Below, piece after piece: positions 45,704 through 55,286 of a stretch of 64,000 nucleotides of DNA; positions within the stretch are counted from its first letter, which is position 1, and every line of letters begins with the position of its first letter. Source of the DNA: Chondrus crispus (taxonomy: Eukaryota > Rhodophyta > Florideophyceae > Gigartinales > Gigartinaceae); contig NW_005179249.1 of NCBI RefSeq assembly GCF_000350225.1, positions 425,028 through 489,027 on the forward strand, in the 5' to 3' direction. The translations under genes were made by a program, and so were the position numbers. The notes beneath the pieces were generated by a model. The model was given only the letters and a program-made list of their open reading frames with translations. It was not told where the DNA came from and did no database searches.

Positions 45704-48220
45704 CTATTGACTGTCCATGAGGCTGCTGGTAGAGTACAGAAGAAGCTGCTTGCTATCGTCCATACTCACGTTACCAATAATACGCAGCGGTTCATTAAAC
45801 AGCAGCGGCGCTTTCCTCACATTCAATGTCCCTGTCGAATCTTCTGAGTTACTGCTCACAGGGTTATTGCCCAGCAGAACAAATTTCGCCCCGTCCTGCT
45901 TCAAACCTTTGATAAACCTCCACGACTTTCGGATGCCCCATTTTTGCATCCCCATCCAGCTCACCACCAGATCGACCTTCCTCGGAAGCGCCTGTCCCAC
46001 CTCCTCCGCTGATGCTTGTACAAAACCGCCAGAGATGTCCCCAAAGGCTCGTTTCAGGTCCTTCATATCTCCGACTGGCTCTTTCGTGTCCACGCAGTAG
46101 AATTTCAAACCAGGAAGCTCGATTTCCAGCTGTGACACCACGGGGGGCATCCACCCCATCACCTCCCGACACGGGGCGGCCGCCATTGTCAGGATTTCTT
46201 CTGACTTCGCAATTTTATAGACCATCAACGAAAGTTGCGTCGTGTTGTCCATTGAGGTGTTGACAGGACTGTCGTCAATGGATGCAGCATTTGTAATCTT
46301 GTTGATATGTTTCGCTTCCGCTACGTTGTCGGATTCTGGACTAGAATGCTCCTGGCGCTTTGAGATCGGCGAGCCTTCTTCGGTTACATTAGTGAGTGAG
46401 TTGTCCATTTTTTTTTCTTTTCCATTTCCATTCGCGTCCTGCTCGTCTGCTTCTGAAGATTTCTCCGTCGGGCCTTCATTCTCTCCGCTTGCGGTTTCCC
46501 CTTCACCCTCAGGTACGCCGGTGGCCAGCACCCCTTCTTCGCGCGACCCTTCTTCAGCCTCTTCGATGAAATCCTTTTGAGTATCGGTTGATTTGTTCCC
46601 GACCTTTCCAAGTTCCGCATCGCCCGCAAACAGCTTCTGTTCTGTTGTGCCACCGGCCTCAGCCGTTGGTTCTGGCTTATCAATGTCTGACGTTTTCGAC
46701 GGAGAGATTTCGCCCTTCAGTTCTTGGGAAGGAGCTTCTTTCTCTATTTCTTGGAATGGTTCTTTGTTGCTCGGACGCAGCGAACTCTCTCCATGAGAAG
46801 TGCCGTCCTTGTTGTAATTTTCTTGCTTGACTACATTTCTAAAACTGTCGCTCTCATGTTTACCTTCGGAGGGAGTTGCTTCTTCTGTTTTTGGTGATTC
46901 GCCCATTTTATTATTTCCAAACTGACTAGAGTTTGAAGGAGCATGACCCTCCCATCTCGAGATTGGGCTCTCGAGTGTTTGGGAATTCCTCCCAGAAGTA
47001 CTACGCTTTGGTTCCATCTCAGATGATATCCTCGTTTTTTTCGTTTCCTGATATTCCAAATGCATCGAAGCTTCAATTGAAGCGCTGTCGTTCTTTTCCT
47101 GCCTTGGTACTAAATGATCAGGCATTGACAAGTCCAGAGCGCTCACCACAGATAGTTTGCCTTTATCATCGACGGCGGAAATTTGGCCAGATCCTTCATT
47201 AGACTGAGACCGTAGTGCCTCAAGGTCATTTGAGTCAGCACCCTTCTCTTCTATCTTGGATGCGTGCACCATATCCTCCCTTTGAAGAAAATCAGGACTA
47301 CTTTGTTGTCGAACACTTCCGTGTTTTGGGATGCCGGGTCCAACAGTCTGGTTTTCGTTGTCCAACTTCATTTCGTTCTTTTCGGAGCCGCCAGCTTCAA
47401 CGGCCTGGTTTCCGATCTCCAGGTTAATACTCTGTTGTGCTTCGATGACCGGATTGCTGGATTGGTTTCTGTTCTCGATAGTGGCCCTTTCTGTTCCTGC
47501 CACAACCGGCTGGCTAGTATGGCTGCTGAGGTCCATCTTGACATGTGCATTTCCTGTGATGACAGACTGGCTGGTTTGGTTTTCGTTCTCCAACTTAATG
47601 TTCTGTTGCGCTATCAAGGCAGGTTGGATGGTCCGATTTTCTTTGTCCGTCATGGCTTGGTTCCATCTGGCGCCGTCAATAGGGACGGTATCATTTTTAC
47701 TTTGCACCTCTAGAACTTTTGTGCCAATTCCGTTAGGTGTCTTTGTCTTGTTTACTTTTGATGTTGAAGGACCTTCACCTTCAGGCGAGGTTTTGGAACG
47801 ATGAAGTTCCTGGGCTGCTGGCCAACCATTACGCGTTCTGTTCTGGAGCATTGCAACATATGCAGACTCAATTGTGACACCCTTCTTCTCTGGGGTATTC
47901 CGAATAGAATTCACCCTTTTGAAGAGCTGCATGGCTGTGAAAGCTATCTTCTGCTTTGTTTCAGAAATGAGACCTCTTAGGCGATACTTGCTCGATAGAT
48001 AAGAATCGTTAGAAGTTTTCACTTCCACATTGAGCGTGCGCACAACTGTGCCCGGGATTGCTGGATTGATAGCATATGGAAAGCCATGGTCTGTGCCTTC
48101 CGATGAAGGAAGGACTGTTGCTCGAGCGTTTTGCTGTATAGCAAAGAATATCAAGACTGAAACCAAGAACGCAAGACGTCCTGCGATATTAAAGACTTCC
48201 ATCAAGTTTGAATATCGCAT
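45704..48220 (-). CDS. Type II membrane or secreted protein with C-terminal methyltransferase-like domain
   Basis: 838 residues, single exon. A hydrophobic segment at residues 10-28 (NIAGRLAFLVSVLIFFAIQ) is a signal anchor or signal peptide, so the rest lies in the secretory lumen. Residues about 194-292 hold five imperfect 19-20-residue repeats with N-glycosylation sequons (ENQTSQSVITG, NQSSNPVIEAQQS). Residues 300-670 are acidic low complexity. The last 150 residues look like a compact SAM-methyltransferase fold: ILTMAAAPCREVMGW at the motif I position, LKFYCVDTKEPVG with an acidic end to strand 2, KVDLVVSWMGMQKWG at strand 4, and AKFVLLGNNP at strand 5. Motif I lacks the usual GxGxG, so catalysis is uncertain. 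Polysaccharide O-methylation in the Golgi would fit but is speculation. Confidence 0.65.
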   Translation of the reverse strand: MRYSNLMEVFNIAGRLAFLVSVLIFFAIQQNARATVLPSSEGTDHGFPYAINPAIPGTVVRTLNVEVKTSNDSYLSSKYRLRGLISETKQKIAFTAMQLFKRVNSIRNTPEKKGVTIESAYVAMLQNRTRNGWPAAQELHRSKTSPEGEGPSTSKVNKTKTPNGIGTKVLEVQSKNDTVPIDGARWNQAMTDKENRTIQPALIAQQNIKLENENQTSQSVITGNAHVKMDLSSHTSQPVVAGTERATIENRNQSSNPVIEAQQSINLEIGNQAVEAGGSEKNEMKLDNENQTVGPGIPKHGSVRQQSSPDFLQREDMVHASKIEEKGADSNDLEALRSQSNEGSGQISAVDDKGKLSVVSALDLSMPDHLVPRQEKNDSASIEASMHLEYQETKKTRISSEMEPKRSTSGRNSQTLESPISRWEGHAPSNSSQFGNNKMGESPKTEEATPSEGKHESDSFRNVVKQENYNKDGTSHGESSLRPSNKEPFQEIEKEAPSQELKGEISPSKTSDIDKPEPTAEAGGTTEQKLFAGDAELGKVGNKSTDTQKDFIEEAEEGSREEGVLATGVPEGEGETASGENEGPTEKSSEADEQDANGNGKEKKMDNSLTNVTEEGSPISKRQEHSSPESDNVAEAKHINKITNAASIDDSPVNTSMDNTTQLSLMVYKIAKSEEILTMAAAPCREVMGWMPPVVSQLEIELPGLKFYCVDTKEPVGDMKDLKRAFGDISGGFVQASAEEVGQALPRKVDLVVSWMGMQKWGIRKSWRFIKGLKQDGAKFVLLGNNPVSSNSEDSTGTLNVRKAPLLFNEPLRIIGNVSMDDSKQLLLYSTSSLMDSQ

Positions 48221-48928
48221 ACTTCAAAAGGACTTGCTGATAGTCCAAGTGACATGGACGCAATGAAACAGGCAGCGGTCTCCTTTCGAGCGACGAGCGC
48301 GGTGTCTGCTCGTGAGAATACCAACGAGCTTGAGACCAACTGAGTCAAAATTCCCCCTGCCGGAAAGTGGCTGCCCGACTTATCTCTAATGGAACTGCCT
48401 TCAGAAGGATATCATCGACGGGCAAGGCCGTAATGCAACGAAAACTAGCAATATTCTTATGGACATGACTGGGAATGAAATTAATTCGAAGCGTTAGGTT
48501 TGCAACGTCGAAGTGAAATAGGTTCTTAGACTACAAACGAATTAGGAGTGATTTCGATGAAGATGACCTTTCTCAAATGCGTGACGATCTCTTGGACGCA
48601 CAGTCCTTAAAATGGTCAATCGCCTGTTCTCGAAAAAGAAATCCAATTTCTCTATCACAATTGGCCTAATCATGGTATCGTCATCTTCACTTCCGTTCAA
48701 GACTCGTTCAATGGCTTTTTGCCCTGACAATACAGCCTTGAAAAGCTAAGTGAGAATGATGTACAAGTGCAAGTGCAAATGCTTTTACGTGGTTGCATGT
48801 TTAAATAGTGATAAGATAGGGCAGACTGCATCCTCGAATTCTTGAGCCTCCGGCAACAGCTCGCGAGCAGAGTCTAGCCTACGACCCCAAGCCACTTTAA
48901 AAACTCCGGTTAGTCCTATGTTACCTCT
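48221..48928. other. Intergenic region between two minus-strand genes
   Basis: Holds the promoter of the 48220 gene. A short minus ORF at 48542-48730 has no domain. Nothing else recognised. Confidence 0.55.
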
Positions 48929-49742
48929 TCAGCGAGAGAGCAGTTTACTACGCCAGAACGGTGCGCGCTTGAGCATTTCACCTGAGCGGCGGACGCGCTC
49001 CCCCAGCTGCACCCCTGTGCCCGCATAATTCTTAACAAAAGACGTATAACTCCTGCCGCGCTTTTCTCGCACGGCGAGCTGCGGGAGGCTGTTCTCGTCC
49101 TGCCGCTTGCCACCGTTGGTGTACTGCGCGAGCGACGACTCTGTTTTCCAGAACGAGTTCTGCCGCTGCCTGTGCCCCGACTCGCGCGACGTGCTGACGT
49201 TCATGCTCTTGCTCGCAAGCAAGTCGGGCTTCTCACCCTGAATGCGGGTGACCGGGGTGCTAGAAAACGCGAGTAAGCCGAACAAGTTTTCGTTGCAGTG
49301 ACCGCTGGTGGCGGCCTGGCGCACCTCCTCAATCGAGCGACAGAGCCCCCTCGGAGAGAGTGGCGTTGCGGCGGTGGGGCGCAGCGAGGGCGGGCGCGTG
49401 ACCGGGAGTGGCTGCATCTGGTTTTCCGGGGTATCGATGAGGTGGAGATTCTGGTGGATGCTGTCGTCGTTGCTAGCTAGGCTGGAGATGGAAAACCGGG
49501 ACGAAGAGCGTTGCGGCTGGCGCAGGGACGAGGGGCGGGCGTTGTAGGTGCCTTCTGAATAGACACGGTTGAAAGTTTGCTGATTGGTGAGAAGGAGAGG
49601 CTTGTGCTCGAGGATGCGCTCGGGGCGCGAGGCGATGGAGCGCTCCTGCGGGGGCCGGAGCTGGAAGATATCGCCGTCATATCGGTAGCCGTTGTGGACA
49701 AAGTAGTTGAGAGCTCTTGCAGGGTCTTCTTCTTCTTCTTCT

Positions 49743-49774
<32 letters not shown>

Positions 49775-50023
49775 TTCCTCGTCGAAAGAATCGCCTTCAG
49801 GGACGTCGTCAATGAAGGCAGCGAGCTTGTCGGCGACGGCAAAATCGGAAGGGTGGATGGGGTTAGTTTGGGCGGGGGGCTGGGTGGTGTGGTTATCCCA
49901 GAGGGCGGGGGGAGGGAGGGAGGTGGGAACGACGTCGTTGAGGAAGGGGAGATGGGGGGGACTGTGGAAGGCGTCGTCGTCTTCGTACTCGTCGCGGACG
50001 CGGGAAGGGGAGATGTTTGACAT
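48929..50023 (-). CDS. Acidic low-complexity protein of unknown function
   Basis: 364 residues from the ATG at 50023, single exon; family not recognised. The N-terminal third is Pro/Asp-rich and contains a run of nine Asp then six Glu encoded by a GAC/GAA triplet repeat (plus-strand 49726-49775). ALNYFVHNGYRYDGDIFQLR follows. The middle is Ser/Arg-rich with many potential phosphorylation sites (RSSSRFSISSLAS). The basic C-terminus (RVRRSGEMLKRAPFWRSKLLSR) could be an amphipathic membrane- or nucleic-acid-binding end. Reading-frame integrity and position among host genes support a real gene. No enzymatic motif. Confidence 0.6.
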
Positions 50024-50714
50024 GGCGAAGGTGAGATGAGGGAAGTGTGTGAAGCGGAAGGGGAAATGGTCCGAAGGTGAGCGGACAGTTAGTGTCGGAC
50101 TCTGGGACGAGCCGGCTCACGAGGGCGGAGGGTTTTGTTGAGGAGACGGGCGCGATGGGTCGGTTGCAACGGGCCGATGGGGGGTGGAAGGATGACGTAG
50201 GATGGTTAGGTAGCACGTAGTGGGTGGAGCTCTCAGCGAGGCGAACGGAATGGAAGTGGGCGGGAGGGAGGACGGTGTCGATGGGACATGTGGTGGGGGG
50301 TGGGGGGTTTAGGGGGATTTGGAAAGGAGGGAAACGGGTCACAAAGGGAACATGGGGATGGATATGAGCGTAACGGGAGGAAGAAGTGTCGGGGGATCGG
50401 CAAGCATGGAGTACGAGGGGATTGGCGGAGAAAGGCTTCCGTTACACGTGCCGGAGACATCGGCTCGAGAGTGGTTCAAAAAACATTTGATAAACAGGGG
50501 CCACTGCGCCAGAGCGGGCACGTGGCTGGCCCGGTCCCACCTGACGTCTGACGTCAGGTATTTGGAAAACCCGCCATCTCAAATTTCCGTGCAGAACGAT
50601 TCCCCTTCCTACCTCTCCCCGCCCACGACCCCCACGACCGTTCGCCAGCCACACTCCGGATTACCCTAACCCCTCGCCTTGCTCCAACAATCTCTCAGCA
50701 AGTGCCGCCATCCC
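50024..50714. other. Intergenic region upstream of the acidic protein
   Basis: About 690 bases between the RsmH stop and the start of the 50023 gene. GC-rich with purine-rich patches; contains the bZIP-type sites listed separately. No gene. Confidence 0.6.
50519..50558. promoter_or_regulatory. G-box core and palindromic TGACGTC bZIP-type site
   Basis: CACGTG at 50519-50524 and the palindrome CCTGACGTCTGACGTCAGG at 50540-50558, containing TGACGTCA. Both are classic bZIP targets in plants and animals. They sit about 500 bases upstream of the 50023 start codon (minus gene). Function is inferred from sequence only. Confidence 0.5.
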
Positions 50715-51839
50715 TCACCGCACCTCCCTCTCTTCCCGAGCATACTTATTAACTTTCCGCCCCCACCCCCCCTCTCCTTTCTCCAATTTCTGCACCACCC
50801 TCAACTTGGCGCTCCGACTCCGCACATTCCGCCTCGCCTCCTCCTCCCCCGCCATCACCGGTTTCCGATTCACAATCCCCACGCCGCCCTCCTCCCACGC
50901 CGCCATCTCCCTGAACCATCTCTTCGCGATCCGGTCCTCCAACGAATGGAAGCACACAACCCCCATTCTCCCGCCGGCGCCCAGCAACCGCACTCCCCGG
51001 GGCAGCACCTGCCCCAACGCGTCGAGTTCCCCGTTCACGGCAATCCTCAGCGCCTGGAAGCACAGCGTCGCCGGGTGCATGCCCTTCTTCCGCCATCCCT
51101 TCACCTTTGTGATCACCTCCGCTAGCTCCCCCGTCGTCTCAATCTCCTTCCTTTCCCGCGCCGCCACCACCGCGCCCGCGATGCGCCGTGCCTGCCGCTC
51201 CTCTCCGTACTCGCGGAACACCCATTCCAGCCGCTCCTCCGACATCCCGTTCACCAAGTCGCGCGCGCTCACGGCGCCGTCCGCCCCGCCGGACATGCGC
51301 ATGTCCAGCGGCCCGTCCCGCGTGAACGAGAAGCCTCGCGAGTCCTCATTCAGCTGCATCGACGACACCCCTACGTCCAGCAGCATCCCATCCACGCCTC
51401 CGTCCCCCACGCCCACAGACTTGAGCAGCGACGGCATGTCCCGGAAGTCCCCGTGCAGCAGCGTGACGTTGTCGTGGGCGGACAGACGCGCTCTGCTGAT
51501 GGCCAGCGCCGTCGCGTCCTTGTCGATGCCTATGTAGCGCCCGATCTCGCAGCGCGAGAGTAGAGCCAGCGCGTGCCCGCCCGCCCCGACCGTCCCGTCC
51601 ACGAACGTGTCGAGCCGCCGCCCGCAGAAGTGCGACACGATTTCCTCGACTAGCACCGGCTCGTGCGGTTGGCTCGCGGGGAGCGTCGCCGCCTTCTCCA
51701 GCGTGGCGGAACATATGGGGCGCGCTCGGCGGGCCTGCAGGGAGCAGGGGAGGTGTCTGCAGGGGTGCAGAGTGCGGTAGAGGGATTGGCTTGGGATGAA
51801 GGAAGTGGCGGACATGGCGTGTAGCGATGATGTGGCCAT
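50715..51839 (-). CDS. rsmH: Organellar 16S rRNA m4C methyltransferase RsmH
   Basis: 374 residues from the ATG at 51839. A second in-frame ATG at 51908 would add 23 residues. RsmH (MraW) transfers methyl from SAM to N4 of C1402 (E. coli numbering) in small-subunit rRNA. It begins at HEPVLVEEIV, then SAM motif I TFVDGTVGAGGHALALL (residues about 78-94), YIGIDKDATAL, LLLDVGVSSMQL, the signature RGFSFTRDGPLDMRM, HPATLCFQALRIAVNGEL, and CFHSLEDRIAK near the end. The first 45 residues are Ser/Arg/Ala-rich with few acids (MATSSLHAMSATSFIPSQ), a plastid- or mitochondrion-type transit peptide. The shorter start was chosen because it gives a canonical transit peptide. Divergent from the next gene. Confidence 0.95.
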   Translation of the reverse strand: MATSSLHAMSATSFIPSQSLYRTLHPCRHLPCSLQARRARPICSATLEKAATLPASQPHEPVLVEEIVSHFCGRRLDTFVDGTVGAGGHALALLSRCEIGRYIGIDKDATALAISRARLSAHDNVTLLHGDFRDMPSLLKSVGVGDGGVDGMLLDVGVSSMQLNEDSRGFSFTRDGPLDMRMSGGADGAVSARDLVNGMSEERLEWVFREYGEERQARRIAGAVVAARERKEIETTGELAEVITKVKGWRKKGMHPATLCFQALRIAVNGELDALGQVLPRGVRLLGAGGRMGVVCFHSLEDRIAKRWFREMAAWEEGGVGIVNRKPVMAGEEEARRNVRSRSAKLRVVQKLEKGEGGWGRKVNKYAREEREVR

Positions 51840-52407
51840 GGAAAAAGAATTGCTCGCGGGCTTCCTCGTAGTGCGTTCGCGGTCAGCCCTTTCTGCGGTT
51901 CGAGACATGCACTTCTAGCACTTCTGTTGTGAGGTTGTTGAGCAGGCAGTGGTTTGAGTGGAGAAACGTCGCAGCAAGTCTCTCCGACGCGACGCGAAGC
52001 AATTGGGCAATGCACGGCGAAGCATGGCGAGGGGGGCGAGGGGGGCGATTTTGGGCTTGTTTTGATCCCTGGAATTCGTTTAGATCTCGAGGCGAAACTT
52101 GACAAAAATTGGGCGAATTATTTTCTCTTAGACGGTTTTTATTGGTGGAAATAGAAAAATTGCGAACAGGGACATATTCCGCCAGACCCAGATATTCCGA
52201 GGTGCGCTCCACCAACCAGTTTGCATCATCACGAAACATGCAGACAAGTCTGAGAGCCTCCATACTAGCTGCATACTGTACCCCTGGGTCTCCGGACGGG
52301 CTCAATCTCCGCAGCTACTTCGAAACCTATTCCACTTCTTTGCGCTCATCTACCACGGGCAAGCAAAAGAAAAGTCAACAAAACAGGCTTACTCTTAACA
52401 AACCGTC
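51840..52407. promoter_or_regulatory. Shared divergent promoter region
   Basis: 570 bases separate the start codons of rsmH (-) and the DUF2301-like gene (+), both with organelle-type leaders, so a bidirectional promoter is plausible. No certain TATA box; an ATTGG (reverse CCAAT) is at about 52141. Confidence 0.45.
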
Positions 52408-53259
52408 ATGTCGTCGGCATTTGTTTTCTTGAGCCCGTGTTCCGTCCTTGGAGCGGCGCGTCCTTCCGCCCTCTCCATATCGAACCCGGCCCTCAAGTCC
52501 ACCTCCTTCGTCCCTCGCTTCTCGAAACGCGCCAAAGTCGCAGCCGCGTCCAATCGGGGAGCCGCCCATGTGTACAAGACAGAAATGGCGTTGCAAAACG
52601 CCGATCCCAACGACAAGATCCTGGAGGGTCCGTTCCAAGGCAAGTTTGGCGACTGGTATCTGCGCCAGTCCGACGCGAACGGCGTGCTGGGCTACCGTCT
52701 AGCCGTGGCCGCTATGGCGGTATGCATGTCTGCGTCGGTGGGCCTCGCCGTCACGAAGGGCACTGAAATCCCTTCCTCAGTCTACGACGCGCTCTATTTC
52801 ACGAATCTCGTCTCGTTTGGTGTGGCCCTGCAGACCATTCACATCTACATGAAGCCGCTGCACAACGCCCTGAAGGTGCTTTGGGGCCTGGCCTTGGCGG
52901 CCTCCATCGGCCTCGCCGTGTCGCCGCTGCTGGGAGGGGATGGGCTGGTCATGGCGGTTTATGAGCACCCGGCGCTCTTGCTGGCAGTCGGGTGGCAGTT
53001 CGTCGCGCTGACGGGGCTCTTTATTAAGGAGGCCGCGTGCTTTGGGAGAGTTGAGGCTATCTCGCTCATCTTTCTGGTCCCGGCACTTGCCGGTGGGCAT
53101 TTCTTGGGATTCTTACCGGGAAATGTGGAGAGCTCTGGCGCCGTCGCGTTCGCCGCGTTCTTCCTGCTCTTTAGCGCTAGGAAGTTCATGCAGCCTGCTA
53201 CGGATGATATCGGGGACATGTCCGTGTTTGAGTATCTTGCGAAAGGGGGATCTTTGTAG
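52408..53259 (+). CDS. Plastid membrane protein, DUF2301-like
   Basis: 283 residues, single exon. Residues 1-47 form a transit peptide, rich in Ser/Ala/Arg with no acidic residue before the LEG segment (MSSAFVFLSPCSVLGAARPS). The signature WYLRQSDANGVLGYR is followed by about seven hydrophobic helices with short loops. This matches my recollection of the DUF2301 integral membrane family of cyanobacteria and plastids, whose biochemical role I do not know. Location in thylakoid or inner envelope is inferred. Head-to-head with rsmH. Confidence 0.65.
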   Translation: MSSAFVFLSPCSVLGAARPSALSISNPALKSTSFVPRFSKRAKVAAASNRGAAHVYKTEMALQNADPNDKILEGPFQGKFGDWYLRQSDANGVLGYRLAVAAMAVCMSASVGLAVTKGTEIPSSVYDALYFTNLVSFGVALQTIHIYMKPLHNALKVLWGLALAASIGLAVSPLLGGDGLVMAVYEHPALLLAVGWQFVALTGLFIKEAACFGRVEAISLIFLVPALAGGHFLGFLPGNVESSGAVAFAAFFLLFSARKFMQPATDDIGDMSVFEYLAKGGSL

Positions 53260-53940
53260 ATGTGCTTGTAAGGAGCTGGACGAGACCGACGGGATAATTC
53301 TTATGATGAAAAGACGACGCTTTGGGGGCGGGGTTGTGAAAGCTTGACGTTGTCATGCCGTGGGCGAGCGAAGTTTGCATATGCGTTAGATTCTGAGTGA
53401 GCGTGCGTGGGTATCGGCAAGGTCTGGCCCTCAAGGTGTGGAGACTCTCTTGCATGATGTGAATACTGTATGTGTGACCTTTGTACATGGTTGGGGTCCA
53501 TGTGTAGTTATGCAATTAGCCCGCTACCTTTCTATCATGTTTGATGGCGATGGGTATTTGTATCGACAGTAGTGTTGAAGTGTGAAAGCTGGGCAGGATA
53601 TCGATATTTGACTACAACAAGGGTTAAGACTGTCCGACGCTTTGTGCCCGGTGACACGGGGGATGCTCTGCGATGAAAAAACTTTTTGTTTTCAAGGGAT
53701 TGCACCGTGAAACGTACGTGGTCAGATTTAGCGACTTGTCAAGGGACATGGGATACTGTACGACAAAAAGGGATATGAGGAGTGAAGATGGCATTGCTTG
53801 GACTTTGCACACAAGGTGTTGAAAGGCAAAAGGAGATGTTCTGTGACCAAAACTTTTGACCAAGGTTTTTACCAGGAGGTTTTACGAGTTGTGCGTCCAA
53901 GCTGTCACAGAGTGCATCGGCGCGACAAGTGATAATTTGC
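53260..53940. other. Convergent intergenic region
   Basis: Between the stop of the DUF2301-like gene (+) and the Mpv17-like gene (-). Short ORFs only; nothing recognised. Confidence 0.6.
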
Positions 53941-54713
53941 TCAGGCGGACGCTTCTTCCTTCTTGGAAGCTTGCATGGTGGAGAGAAACGCGTTGTAGCC
54001 GACTTGGATGGTGTTAATGTACAGGATACGCTGCGACGAGGGGATGAAACGGAAGTTGATGATATGAGCAACGGGCCAACTGTGTCAAACGGGCAAGGGA
54101 ATTGCGCGGCAGGGGTACGAACAAATGCGCCGAATAAAAAAAAAGGTCAGTCGTTGTAATGGCGGCGCGATGCCATCGCCCGATGTGTGCGCAGACGCGA
54201 AAACGTACACAGTCCAGTTGACCTTCATGGTGGGCCAGAGCTTCTCTTTGACCTCGGTAGTGATCTCGTTGGGCTTTCCGTCCATGAGCTTCATGGAGCC
54301 GAAGAAGACGGAGGTGAAGATGGGGGCCCAGAAGATCTGATCGATGGCGGTCTTCGATGCGACGGCGGCGGCCGAGGTCGGGGCGGCGGTCATGATGGTG
54401 CGATCAAGGAAGCCGTACCAGTAGTGGCCGATGGGGCCGTGCAGGGCGACGCCGAACGCGCCCATCTTGGCCGTGCGCCTGGCGTCCCACGCCTTGCCTT
54501 TGGAGATTTCCGGCCCTTGCGCGACCAGATCGCCCAGCACGAAGCCGGTCAGGGACTGCGGGGCGGAATGGGGCGCGGGGGGAGGTCAGACTGGAGTTGG
54601 GTTGCGTGGCGCAGCGGGGAGGTGGGGGCGGAGGTGCGGCTTACCGTCATGGTCTTCGTTTGCAGCGGCTTGGCCACGAGGGCCGCGTTGTATCTTGCCC
54701 AGATTCCGGACAT
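53941..54713 (-). CDS. Mpv17/PMP22 family membrane protein, three exons
   Basis: Exons 54713-54645, 54555-54209 and 54079-53941 give 184 residues. Introns 54644-54556 (89 nt, GTAAGC...GCAG) and 54208-54080 (129 nt, GTACGT...ACAG) both obey GT-AG. Splicing restores the family order: short N-terminal helix (PLQTKTMT) running into TGFVLGDLVAQG, then GPIGHYWYGFLDR, DQIFWAPI, LWPTMKVNWTV and the signature INFRFIPSSQR at the third exon, ending KKEEASA. Mpv17, PMP22 and Sym1 are small four-helix proteins of the inner mitochondrial or peroxisomal membrane, thought to form channels; which organelle applies here is not evident. Without splicing, the middle exon runs into non-family sequence after NWTV. 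Confidence 0.9.
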
Positions 54714-55286
54714 TTTGGAAGTGTGGGGGAGTGGGGTGAAGGTGAAAGTTGTGGAGGGGTGGAGAGAGAAGAGGGGTGCGGAAGAAGTGCCGGGCTGGAG
54801 TGCAAGTGACTGGTGATTGGGGTTAAAGAGGAGCAGAGAGGATGTGTGTATAGGGGGTGATTCTTTGAGGGTATGATCTGGGCAGGATCAGGAAATGTGT
54901 GCATTGGAGAACGGCTTTGAGATGGTGCCTGTTGACGTCGCTACGGGTAGGGGTCACGCGTTGTAGACCGTCCGTTGTCCACCGGTCGATCGCACAGTCA
55001 GGCAAGTGGGCCTGATCCCGATCGCATTGACGAGTGGATAGCGTTGCTCCCTTCTTGTCCAATCGTTACCCTGCACTTGCCCGCTTCTCACTGCACTGTC
55101 CTTCTCGTATTTTTCAATATTTTACAAAAAAATGCTACGATTTTCCCACAAAAACTCCCTCTGACAACAAAAACTGACTCTATACAGAAAGCCTTCAAGG
55201 GGAGGCTAAAACGACCAAGCCTATAGCATGCAAAACTCAAGAACAAACAAAAAAAAATGCCGATGCCCGTTTTAACTTCCTCTATA
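54714..55286. other. Intergenic region between Mpv17-like and RPN6 genes
   Basis: 570 bases including the Mpv17 promoter; AT-rich toward 55110-55260. No gene. Confidence 0.6.
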
